DNA of 21,656 nt from Chrysochromulina tobinii (Eukaryota > Haptophyta > Prymnesiales > Chrysochromulinaceae), in the NCBI GenBank assembly GCA_001275005.1, contig JWZX01002469.1, positions 1-21,656 on the forward strand. Direction: 5' to 3'. This document shows positions 16,801 through 20,953 of this stretch, piece after piece (the first letter of the stretch is position 1; every line of letters begins with the position of its first letter). The notes under the pieces are model-generated. The model was not told the origin of the DNA and did not search any database. It saw nothing but the letters and a program-made list of their open reading frames with translations. Made by a program: the position numbers and the translations under genes.

Positions 16801-19033
16801 CTGCACGACGTGCTCAAGCCGCCTGAGCTGCGCCCGTCCGATGCTGAGGCCAGCAAGGGGGGCGCCAAGCGCGTCGAGCGCGCGGTACGCTCGTACCTCG
16901 AGGACCAGATCTTGTCGGACTGGGAGGGGTTGCAAGAGATGTACGGGCTGGACGAGGAGCAGGTGATGCTCGCGCTCGTGCTAGTCGCCGCGCGCATGCA
17001 CCAGGTCAGCTCGACGCTCAAGGGCTTTGCGACCGAGGCGGCGCGGAGCTCCTTTGAATGCGCCTTCGAGTGGCGCTGCGTGCAGCCCATCTTCGGCGCC
17101 AACGTGGTCGCCACCGTCCTCGCAGTGCAGCGCGAGATTGATCCTGCGGGCGACGTTGAGGCCTGCCGGAACGCCTTTGGCGTGCTCTGGTCCGCCATCT
17201 CCGACGAAGAGCCCGAACCCGAGAAGCGGAGCAAGGAGCCGCAGGAAGACGAAGCCACTGCCGCTAGCAAGGCGCTCAGCAAGGCGGTGCTCAGCGCGCA
17301 ACGGCTCGCGTGGCTGTGGAATCCCGCGCCTGACACGTCGCTCCGCCTGTTCAAGCTCGAGTTTGGCTCCTCGGTTTGGCTAGCCAAGCAGTTCCCGCTC
17401 ATTGCGGCGCTGCTCAAGCACGAGCGTCGGCTGCCGCTCGTCGGGTGCGTGGCCGATGTGCTGCGCTGGCACGCGGTGCTCTTTCGCGCGCTGCGGCACG
17501 GGCTGCGGCGCGAGGAGGCGGCCGAGTTGAGTAACGCGCAGGCGATCGAACGTCTGCCGCGCGACCAGCAGCCTGAGGCTCGCATCGTCCTTGAGACCTT
17601 CTGCGAGAGCTTCAACCGCTCGTTTGTGCTCGTGGAGCGGCTGTTCGAGTGCCAGGCCAACCCATACTTGTACGAGGCGGACGAGGGCGAGGTGCGCATC
17701 GACCGCTCAACATGAATGACCCTCTGATGACCTCTGATGACCTCTGATGACCACTAATTGCCTCCCTCATCAGGTGCGCATCGACCTCTCGGGCGCCGGG
17801 GGGCGTACGGGCGAGCCACAGCGCATGTCGCCCGAGACGTCGGTGCTCTTCTCGCTCCCCTCGATGGTGGCCGGCGCGCAGGACGCCGACGGGCTGTGCA
17901 CGATCCAGTTGTGCAATGTGCTCTCCGCCGCGCACAATGAGCTGATGGATGTGCTACTTGCCTCATCAGCGAATCTGATGCCGCGCGCGGCGCGCGGTAC
18001 CGACACGGCGCTCCCCACAATCTCGTACCTGAGCTCGGCGGAGGTGATGCGCGAGCAGCTGCTCTCTTACTCATCCACGCGCGACCTGCTGCCGCTGCTC
18101 GCGGCTCATCGTAGAGAAGGCGCCCATCACGGCGCCGGTCCCGCCAAAGTTGTGGACGACGACGACGAGGAGGAGGGGAAGGACGAGGCCAAGGGCAAGG
18201 GCGGCAAGGGCGAGGGCGGCAAGGGCGAGGGCAAGGGCGACGGCGGCAAGGGCGACGGCGGCAAGGTTGGGCGCAAGACCAGTCCGACTCTGCCCCACTC
18301 GAGCTTCGACTTGCATGCAATCGAGGCCTCGCTCGCGCACTCCGTCCTCGGGCGGGCAACCCAGCTGGTGGTCCATGTGCACCACTTCGAGTACCAGGGC
18401 AACTTGCTGCGCACCGGTAAGATGAGCATGCTCAAGGAGCGCGTACCGCAGCGGCCGCTGCCGCCAGCCCTGCTGCAGACCATCTGCCTCGAGCTCGACA
18501 CGGCGCAGCTGCAGCAGGCGCTGCTTGGACTGCTCGAGCAAGCCGTGGCGTTCCTCAGCGCCCTTGGCCAAGAATCGTCCGCGGAGCAGCCGCTGCGCGA
18601 GTACGTGCTCCACACGCTGCTCGTGCCAGACGAGATGTGGAAGCAGGCGAGCTCCCACAGCGTTGAGCAGCACGTGTGCCTGTGCCACGTGCAGAGCCTC
18701 TTTGTCGCCCTCGAGGAGGGACAGCCTGATGCCCTTGAGAGAGTACACCCAAAGTACCGCGAGCCACTGCCAGCGGGGCTGGCGCAAGCGCTCCGAGCAG
18801 ATGTGCGGCTGCGCCGCTCGGTGCTGCTGCCCGTGCTGCACGAGTTCCTGACGACCCAGCTCGTTGAGGGCTCATGGCCAGCGGATGCCAGCCTGAAGCA
18901 GTACCTAACCTTTACCGACCCTGACCTCGAGGACGCGGAGTGGTATGCGGGTGCCTTCCCCGAGCAACTCTCCCTCTGCCACGCTGTGGCACTGCATGCA
19001 GCGCTGACGGCGGCCGACGAGTCCGAGAGGTGA
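1..19033 (+). CDS. RNF213 (mysterin)-like giant AAA+ E3 ubiquitin ligase, 5'-partial, five exons
   Basis: Joined exons 1-1838, 1915-14872, 15009-15667, 15774-17691 and 17774-19033 give 6,210 codons plus TGA. The frame is open at base 1, so the true start lies upstream. Family assignment rests on several diagnostic blocks: two P-loop/Walker B pairs (GECGCGKT with FFDELN; GKPGTSKT with LLLDEVGLAE), SNWTLDSAKMNRAI, RHIMLLTHNAAALALLF, LDLPLLNRFEKQ, and an RZ zinc finger ending CPACGAPIGGTNH. In animals RNF213 is a cytosolic protein of about 5,200 residues with a dynein-like AAA+ core. Its RZ finger supports ubiquitin transfer to proteins and to bacterial lipopolysaccharide. This copy is at least 1,000 residues longer because of inserted domains, and it has no visible RING finger. 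Role in this organism is inferred: ubiquitin ligase/ATPase, perhaps in defence or lipid-droplet biology. Family confidence is very high; exact exon ends are well supported by frame and repeats. Confidence 0.93.
272..307 (+). repeat. 18-bp tandem duplication in coding sequence
   Basis: Two copies of GAGCGAGATACGAGATAC encode RARYEI-type repeats in exon 1. The period keeps the frame. Confidence 0.85.
873..945 (+). repeat. 22-bp direct repeat, period 51, in exon 1
   Basis: GCGTCCTTGCGGGCTGTTGC(CA) occurs at 873-894 and 924-945 and encodes RPCGLLP twice. A third partial copy (GTCCTTGCGGAC) follows at about 946. A 72-base GT-AG segment (875-946) would be frame-neutral if spliced, so a cryptic intron is possible but unsupported. 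Confidence 0.8.
1073..1135 (+). repeat. 21-bp minisatellite, three copies, in coding sequence
   Basis: Three tandem units starting ATCACGGC encode ITARALP three times. Confidence 0.9.
1839..1914 (+). other. Intron 1 (76 bp), introner-like, family A
   Basis: GT-AG intron needed to pass from frame 1 to frame 2. Splicing gives KALSAVRHRWATTYRALRMQ, continuous on both sides. A perfect 24-base direct repeat (starts CACAGGTGGGCGACGACG) lies at 1834-1857 and 1910-1933, exactly one intron length apart. The intron therefore begins with a copy of the start of exon 2. The remainder holds a 34-base unit (1871-1904, starting AGCATGCACGTGCTCAC) almost identical to the unit repeated in intron 2, then TTCCCCACAG. 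Confidence 0.92.
1915..14872 (+). CDS. RNF213-like exon 2: AAA+ core and insertions
   Basis: This single 12,958-base exon in frame 2 encodes residues 613-4932. Order along the protein: helical region with low-complexity EAD repeat (2066-2134), SSQD repeat (3118-3170) and two polyproline runs (about 2778-2808 and 4693-4726); degenerate P-loop TGGGKS (4874-4891); beta-rich insertion (about 5884-6720); AAA+ unit with Walker A at 7199-7222 and Walker B at 7634-7660, separated by an acidic/proline-rich insertion (about 7325-7615); AAA+ unit with Walker A at 8636-8659 and Walker B at 8843-8860; coiled-coil/CCCH insertion (about 9640-11270); conserved family block (about 11290-11760); helical region with a Gly-rich loop (13891-13968) and an Ala run (14454-14477). 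Such length without a frame-changing intron is unusual in a gene that has four introns elsewhere. An in-frame intron may be hidden at 3971-4074. Confidence 0.92.
2066..2134 (+). repeat. 9-bp coding microsatellite (EAD repeats)
   Basis: Tandem GAGGCGGAC/T units encode an acidic (EAD)n tract near the start of exon 2. It is probably a disordered linker. Confidence 0.9.
3118..3170 (+). repeat. 12-bp minisatellite (SSQD repeats)
   Basis: About 4.4 copies of TTCGTCACAGGA encode SSQV/SSQD repeats. The unit contains CACAG, an acceptor-like motif, but the tract is in frame and no splicing is needed. Confidence 0.9.
3971..4074 (+). repeat. 20-bp direct repeat bounding six 10-bp units; candidate in-frame intron
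   Basis: GAGGATGTGCGAGCCAAGGT occurs at 3971-3990 and 4055-4074, period 84. Between the copies are six 10-base units of the type GGGGTCATCA (3995-4054). The layout equals that of the four real introns (duplicated edge, repeat-rich body, TCATCAG before the second copy), but the period is a multiple of 3, so the frame stays open. A GT-AG excision of 3989-4072 is possible and would give CTPEDVRAKVLLLRLATSLE. Unspliced, the region adds a 28-residue repetitive peptide. Confidence 0.75.
4247..4313 (+). repeat. 16-bp direct repeat, period 51, in exon 2
   Basis: GAGAGTGAGGATGCCG occurs at 4247-4262 and 4298-4313 and encodes ESEDA twice. CAGCAATCTCGGAG also occurs twice between them. No register gives a frame-neutral GT-AG pair, so it is read as coding. 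Confidence 0.75.
4874..4891 (+). other. Degenerate P-loop (TGGGKS) of an upstream AAA unit
   Basis: Residues 1600-1605 read TGGGKS after a hydrophobic strand (FSVLSVV) and before a helix, as in a Walker A loop. The first glycine/alanine of the A/G-x4-G-K-S/T pattern is replaced by valine. No clear acidic Walker B pair follows at the usual distance. RNF213-family proteins have several AAA modules of which only some are active, so this probably marks a nucleotide-binding-only or inactive module. Confidence 0.5.
5884..6720 (+). other. Beta-rich insertion with repeated aromatic x-R/K-W motif
   Basis: Residues about 1937-2215 contain three loosely similar stretches rich in Gly, Tyr, Trp and Cys. 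Two begin with NG-S/T-W/Y (INGSWTR, ENGTYLL), and each reaches a K/R-W-[VE]-[VI] strand (EGRWVVSN, AAKWVVGG, HARWEIKP). The composition contrasts with the Ala/Leu-rich helical surroundings and suggests two or three small beta domains inserted ahead of the first intact AAA unit. I do not recognise a named domain with certainty; a ligand- or glycan-binding role is speculation. Confidence 0.4.
7142..7800 (+). other. AAA+ module with intact Walker A and B (RNF213 AAA3-like)
   Basis: Walker A GECGCGKT lies at 7199-7222 (residues 2375-2382). Walker B VFVFFDELN lies at 7634-7660, with Asp2525 and Glu2526 as Mg/ATP-hydrolysis residues. A sensor-1-type strand follows (FAAVNPYRKR, about 7744-7773). Between Walker A and B is an approximately 100-residue acidic, proline-rich, disordered-looking insertion. 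All catalytic positions are present, so ATP hydrolysis is expected. Confidence 0.85.
8570..9020 (+). other. AAA+ module with RNF213 signature (AAA4-like)
   Basis: Walker A GKPGTSKT is at 8636-8659 (residues 2854-2861) after LPLFIV. FPYQCSPMS follows. Walker B VLLLDEVGLAEHSPDMPLK carries Asp2927 and Glu2928 (8855-8860). The sensor segment SNWTLDSAKMNRAI is at about 8949-8990. These blocks in this order are the most diagnostic RNF213-family sequence in the window. The following RDLYACIKKL and IMRNFAGK segments also match the family pattern. Confidence 0.92.
9640..11270 (+). other. About 540-residue insertion: coiled coil, duplicated DP...GLP unit, CCCH-like finger
   Basis: Residues about 3189-3732 lie where RNF213 proteins usually pass from the second active AAA unit to the RHIMLLTHN block. 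First comes a charged Glu/Arg/Gln-rich coiled coil (about 9680-10290), then an Ala/acidic linker. Two related units follow: 10499-10597 (DPLT...PENF...ARRRVGLP) and 10631-10765 (DPMT...AENF...ARRRIGLP). Then TRLQQYTLFGPAGQPM leads into a Cys cluster. A basic, disordered stretch ends the insertion. I infer an added protein- or RNA-binding arm. Confidence 0.6.
10994..11056 (+). other. CCCH-like zinc finger inside the AAA-core insertion
   Basis: Residues 3640-3660 read CCWKALFGVCTASSRCRLCDH. Cys3640-x8-Cys3649-x5-Cys3655-x4-His3660 is close to the classical C-x8-C-x5-C-x3-H finger, including the usual F-G-x-C ahead of the second Cys. Two extra Cys (3641, 3658) could be alternative ligands. CCCH fingers commonly bind RNA; RNA binding by this protein is inference. 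Confidence 0.55.
11290..11760 (+). other. Conserved RNF213 block after the active AAA units
   Basis: Residues about 3739-3895 contain LVRSNLQDRTSRHIMLLTHN, DVLFGSRFPDD, an N-R-V-K-M-A-M-A-A-G helix, a V-N-H-D-N-I-Y-E-A-P-Y-D-V-L-N-Q stretch, and CHDNFKVVVIVE followed by LDLPLLNRFEKQ. This order (RHLLLLT, FGS.FP, LYE..YD.LNQ, PLINR.EK) is characteristic of the later AAA modules of RNF213 proteins. It is well conserved here and supports a functional rather than decayed gene. Confidence 0.85.
14873..15008 (+). other. Intron 2 (136 bp), introner-like, family A with internal triplication
   Basis: GT-AG intron joining frame 2 to frame 0; the spliced protein reads KEELQIS|VRLADASDKESVEAAL. The 15-base sequence GGTACGCCTCGCCGA occurs at 14872-14886 and 15008-15022, one intron length apart. 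Most of the intron is three tandem 33-base units (14905-14937, 14938-14970, 14971-15003), each starting AGCATGCA, then CACAG. The first and third units match the single intron 1 unit at 30 of 33 positions plus one inserted base. Confidence 0.92.
14905..15003 (+). repeat. 33-bp triplication forming the body of intron 2
   Basis: Three tandem units start AGCATGCAAGTGCTCACTTC (middle copy slightly diverged). A single homologous 34-base unit lies in intron 1 at 1871-1904. Confidence 0.92.
15009..15667 (+). CDS. RNF213-like exon 3
   Basis: Frame 0 exon for residues 4933-5151 plus two bases of codon 5152 (AA|G, Lys). The encoded stretch is helical (ALKALSSTRSLAQL, LLLGRYVQWLAKEL, ALTLHVLRLLYRMGG) with no Cys pairs or catalytic motif. 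It belongs to the long helical region between the AAA core and the RZ finger. A TAA directly follows the donor, so this frame cannot continue unspliced. Confidence 0.85.
15668..15773 (+). other. Intron 3 (106 bp), introner-like, family B
   Basis: GT-AG intron from frame 0 to frame 1; the product reads HRSEAQ|K|YAFERSELARL. Bases 15668-15694 (starting GTAAGCGTTGGGGCGCTCCG) match 15774-15800 at 23 of 27 positions, with period 106, the intron length. The 3' end ATTGCCTCCCTCATCAG is identical to that of intron 4, and 21 of the last 23 bases match. TTGAT just upstream may be the branch site. Confidence 0.92.
15774..17691 (+). CDS. RNF213-like exon 4, contains the RZ zinc finger
   Basis: Frame 1 exon for residues 5152 (last base) to 5791. 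It opens with a charged helix and IQLVTRHFESDKVRDALLYV, followed by an Ala/Thr/Pro linker (about 16050-16200). Then comes a conserved-looking segment (GFMAGLSLGVYLVSRIASHN, FAMILAASDYVGWYKC) leading into the RZ finger. After the finger it is mainly helical, with a short acidic KR/E-rich loop near 17200-17250. The exon ends with GEGE|V at an AG|GT donor. Confidence 0.9.
16438..16545 (+). other. RZ-type zinc finger (E3 catalytic element)
   Basis: The sequence WYKCQNGHPYSVGNC...RCPACGAPIGGTNH spans residues 5374-5409. Candidate zinc ligands are Cys5377, His5381, Cys5388 or alternatives, Cys5397 and Cys5400, with His5409 at the end of the IGGTNH motif. The C-x3-H...C...C-x2-C-GAPIGG pattern is that of RZ fingers of RNF213 and ZNFX1. 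In RNF213 this finger is required for ubiquitin transfer, including to lipopolysaccharide. All key residues are present, so ligase activity is expected. Confidence 0.92.
17692..17773 (+). other. Intron 4 (82 bp), introner-like, family B
   Basis: GT-AG phase 0 intron from frame 1 to frame 2; the product reads YEADEGE|VRIDLSGAGG. AGGTGCGCATCGACC is repeated at 17690-17704 and 17772-17786 (18 of 19 bases match over the longer window), one intron length apart. Inside are three tandem CCTCTGATGA units (17721-17750), a consensus-like branch site CTAAT, and the 3' end ATTGCCTCCCTCATCAG shared with intron 3. An in-frame TGA at 17713 rules out read-through. Confidence 0.92.
17721..17750 (+). repeat. 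10-bp triplication (CCTCTGATGA) in intron 4
   Basis: Three perfect units. The reverse complement TCATCAGAGG occurs exactly at 4049-4058, at the edge of the candidate in-frame intron, and its variant TCATCAGGGG is repeated just upstream of that. Confidence 0.9.
17774..19033 (+). CDS. RNF213-like exon 5, C-terminal domain
   Basis: Frame 2 exon for residues 5792-6210 and the TGA at 19031-19033. It starts VRIDLSGAGG and contains helical segments (LCTIQLCNVLSAAHNELMDVLL, LQQALLGLLEQAVAFL). A low-complexity Lys/Gly/Glu linker with KGKGGKGEGG-type repeats lies at about 18178-18270 (residues 5927-5957). The end, LTFTDPDLEDAEWYAGAFPE followed by a helix, looks like a natural terminus. About 800 residues follow the RZ finger, slightly more than in animal RNF213 (about 650-700). 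The stop overlaps an AG|GTGA sequence; an intron in the 3' UTR cannot be excluded but would not alter the protein. Confidence 0.88.
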   Translation: MRIDLSGAGGRTGEPQRMSPETSVLFSLPSMVAGAQDADGLCTIQLCNVLSAAHNELMDVLLASSANLMPRAARGTDTALPTISYLSSAEVMREQLLSYSSTRDLLPLLAAHRREGAHHGAGPAKVVDDDDEEEGKDEAKGKGGKGEGGKGEGKGDGGKGDGGKVGRKTSPTLPHSSFDLHAIEASLAHSVLGRATQLVVHVHHFEYQGNLLRTGKMSMLKERVPQRPLPPALLQTICLELDTAQLQQALLGLLEQAVAFLSALGQESSAEQPLREYVLHTLLVPDEMWKQASSHSVEQHVCLCHVQSLFVALEEGQPDALERVHPKYREPLPAGLAQALRADVRLRRSVLLPVLHEFLTTQLVEGSWPADASLKQYLTFTDPDLEDAEWYAGAFPEQLSLCHAVALHAALTAADESER

Positions 19034-19300
19034 TCGGCCAGAGAACGTGTGTATTGCCGCGAGTGCCTGGTCGGGTGCCTCTGTGTATTGCCGCGAGTGC
19101 CCCGACCTCGAGCAGTGCGATCACACATGCGGCACTGCTCGCGGTGGATGCCATTCACTCGGTAGCCACGCACTGGGGCTCTCTAGGCCGCCCATCCGGC
19201 CGACGCGGCTGCGGCCGTCGCCGACGCCGCGTCATGTGGCGCCTTCCAATTGGCGCCATCATGACGCGTTGAGCGACGTGCGTTTCGCCAGGTGAAAGCC
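19034..19300. other. Spacer after the RNF213-like gene: 34-bp duplication and hairpin
   Basis: No supported gene. TGTGTATTGCCGCGAGTGCC is duplicated at 19048-19067 and 19082-19101. One frame through it reads a short Cys-rich peptide (CVYCRECPDLEQCDHTC), which may be chance or a relic of a zinc-binding module. No polyadenylation signal is recognised. Confidence 0.5.
19228..19268. other. Strong inverted repeat (hairpin) between genes
   Basis: Left arm 19228-19243 (CGCGTCATGTGGCGCC) pairs with right arm 19252-19268 (GGCGCCATCATGACGCG), with one bulged base and an 8-base loop TTCCAATT. It lies 195 bases after the upstream stop and about 205 before the next ATG. It could be an RNA 3'-end structure, a protein-binding palindrome or a transposon remnant. 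Confidence 0.8.
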
Positions 19301-19474
19301 CTGCCAAATAATTTGGCTCGTGCAAATTTTTCGAAATGTTTCCCCCAAAGACTCCGCTCCTCAGGAGAACGATGTGCGTCGACCAGACTTTTCGTGAGAA
19401 AAAAAGGGTTCACACCTGTTCACACAGTTCACACTAGAAAACGTTAAAGGCGGAGAGACTCGACCTCGAGCCCT
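19301..19474 (+). promoter_or_regulatory. AT-richer promoter-like region of the downstream gene
   Basis: Composition drops clearly in GC compared with both genes. It contains the perfect odd palindrome GCCAAATAATTTGGC (19303-19317), TTTCGAAA (19329-19336), and three GTTCACAC boxes at 19408, 19418 and 19427 (spacing 10 and 9 bases, about one helical turn). The boxes end about 40 bases before the ATG at 19475. No standard TATA box is seen. Assignment as promoter is inferred from position and composition. Confidence 0.5.
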
Positions 19475-20476
19475 ATGCGTATCGGTGACTGGGAGCTCAA
19501 CGTCAGCGTCAACAACAGTGTAACCGTAGAGCATAACATCGACGGGCATCCATGCATCGCAAGCGTTGCCGATGCAGAATTTGAGATTCACGTCAGGTAC
19601 CATGGAGCGGGCCACTTCATGTACAAGGTGTTTGTGGACGACAAGGACTTCTCTGGATGCTGGCACAAAATGGACGCAGACTGCGTGTCGACAAGCACAC
19701 AGCGGCGCCACGGATCCGTGGGCAAAGTCGCCCACACGTTCAAGGGCTGGGAGAAGACCGCTGATGGGCAGACTGCCGTCCGCTCGTTTGTGTTTGTGTT
19801 TGATGGGCAGACTGCCGATGGAGATGGCGAGGGCGACTTCAGTCGCCCGATTGTGGCCGACTGGACGCGTGGGCACATCACCCTCGCGGTGTACGATGCG
19901 GAACTTTACACCGTCACAAGCACCCGGTGCTTATCTGCAAAGGCAGACCAAGGCCCCGTGATGTCTCTGGACGAGGCTACGATGGTCAAGAACGGACTGA
20001 GCACCACTGCTGGCGCTGGTGCGGTGTCCTTCATAAGAAGCCGTCAGAAGCGTGTGGGCGAGGTATCCATCCGTGTACCCAGAGCGCCAGAGGCGCGGCG
20101 CAAAGTCGCCGAGCTGCGGCTCTTCTACCGCGACTCCTTCTTTATGCTTCTGCGCGAAGACAGCTGCTGCGGCGGCGCCTGCGCGCGGCAGCGCGCAGCG
20201 GACGAGGCGCGTCCGACGCGCGCCACCGAATTACGCGCTCTCGCCGACGCCGGCGCCGGCTCTTCTGGTGCCCCCATCCGCGAGCGGCTGGTCGGCTTCA
20301 CAGAGACGCGGGAGCGAATCGCTCGCAAGCGGCCGGCAGCGGGCGAGGCGCCCATCGACCTGACGGGAAGCGATGACGAGGCCGGGGGGGAGCAGCAGCA
20401 GGGGGAGAGGGTGCCGCTGGCCGATGCATTCGCCGTGGCAGCGGGGACTAGCTCGGTCCCGATCCCGGTTGACTAG
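19475..20476 (+). CDS. Hypothetical protein with N-terminal beta-rich domain and SUMO-interacting-type motif
   Basis: An uninterrupted 333-codon ORF starts at ATG 19475, the first ATG after the AT-rich stretch. Residues about 5-155 form a beta-rich domain (FEIHVRYHG, YKVFVDDKDFSGCW, FKGWEK, RSFVFVF, GHITLAVYDAELYTV). The pattern of a strand, VDGK/VDDKD, F-x-F-x-F and a closing G-x-I-x-L-x-V-Y recalls the DUF7918-type domain of many fungal and protist proteins; that link is tentative. A 39-base period duplication gives DGQTA twice (19762-19817). The C-terminal half is basic and disordered, with Cys-Cys-rich and Arg/Ala-rich stretches. PIDLTGSDDE at residues 293-302 is a textbook SUMO-interacting motif with acidic flank. 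The TAG stop is followed by open sequence in the same frame encoding Cys knuckles, so the true C-terminus may be longer. The cellular role is unknown. Confidence 0.65.
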   Translation: MRIGDWELNVSVNNSVTVEHNIDGHPCIASVADAEFEIHVRYHGAGHFMYKVFVDDKDFSGCWHKMDADCVSTSTQRRHGSVGKVAHTFKGWEKTADGQTAVRSFVFVFDGQTADGDGEGDFSRPIVADWTRGHITLAVYDAELYTVTSTRCLSAKADQGPVMSLDEATMVKNGLSTTAGAGAVSFIRSRQKRVGEVSIRVPRAPEARRKVAELRLFYRDSFFMLLREDSCCGGACARQRAADEARPTRATELRALADAGAGSSGAPIRERLVGFTETRERIARKRPAAGEAPIDLTGSDDEAGGEQQQGERVPLADAFAVAAGTSSVPIPVD

Positions 20477-20638
20477 CAGCGGCTTTCGCAATACATGCGT
20501 GGGCGGTCTTACTACACCTGCGCCGACTGCGGCGTGCGCATCTGCCAGCGATGCTGCCCACCAAACCCAAAGTCCGTTGGGCATGAGATCAACATGCGTC
20601 GCTTCCAGCCTGAGACACTCCACGCCGCGGCCGTTTGA
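20477..20638 (+). CDS. Open frame after TAG with one cysteine knuckle (possible C-terminal extension or small ORF)
   Basis: Same frame as the upstream gene, 53 codons to a TGA at 20636. An ATG at 20495 starts MRGRSYYTCADCGVRICQRC and is followed by GHEINMRRF. C-x2-C-G-x3-C-x2-C plus a later His resembles half of a small treble-clef or ZZ/B-box-like zinc module. It could be a separate short ORF, a read-through extension (TAG CAG context), or an exon: frame-neutral GT-AG pairs 20411-20476 or 20411-20479 would remove the TAG. RNA is needed to decide. Confidence 0.4.
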   Translation, partial: QRLSQYMRGRSYYTCADCGVRICQRCCPPNPKSVGHEINMRRFQPETLHAAAV

Positions 20639-20953
20639 ATGCCCCGCCATTGCGCGAGGGAAGGCGCTGGTGGCCCCTCAAAACCAGGCGTGCTTACCCT
20701 TGCGTGCACCCTCTGCGGAGCCATCAAATGCGAGCCGTGTGCCCGAGACTCCCTCGACCGATGCCAAGTGTGCGGGGTGCGCGTGTGCAAGCGCTGTGAC
20801 TTCTTCTGCGCTGCCCATCAGTCAAGTGCGTGTGCATGCAGCACTGCTCGAGTGCGCCGTCTCGAGCACTGCAATACATGCGGTCTCAACCATTGCTCGA
20901 CGTGCGCGTGCCCCACCCAAGCGCTCCGATTGCATGCTCACTGGCATGCTTAA
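20639..20953 (+). CDS. Cysteine-knuckle ORF (three CxxCGxxxCxxC units)
   Basis: 104 codons from ATG 20639, directly after the in-frame TGA. CTLCGAIKCEPC, CQVCGVRVCKRC and CNTCGLNHCSTC are three copies of the same C-x2-C-G-x3-C-x2-C unit seen once in the preceding segment; CDFFCAAH adds further ligands. Spacing this regular is unlikely by chance and indicates a real zinc-binding protein or a recent relic. A frame-neutral GT-AG pair (20598-20687, 90 bases) would remove the TGA and fuse it to the previous knuckle as HEINMRVLTLACTLCG. The longer overlapping ORF in another frame (20373-21038) is Ser/Arg/Pro-rich noise. Confidence 0.5.
   Translation: MPRHCAREGAGGPSKPGVLTLACTLCGAIKCEPCARDSLDRCQVCGVRVCKRCDFFCAAHQSSACACSTARVRRLEHCNTCGLNHCSTCACPTQALRLHAHWHA

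Noticed and set aside
16542-17699. 385-codon minus-strand frame, Ser-rich
   Set aside because: Antisense shadow of exon 4, which has a recognised zinc finger and continuous family sequence.
18127-19173. 348-codon minus-strand frame
   Set aside because: Antisense of exon 5; the repetitive SPLPPSPLP part is simply the complement of the Lys/Gly linker.
20455-20476. 21-base micro-intron (GTCCCG...ACTAG) removing the TAG
   Set aside because: Far shorter than the 76-136 base introns seen here; longer frame-neutral alternatives exist and none has RNA support.
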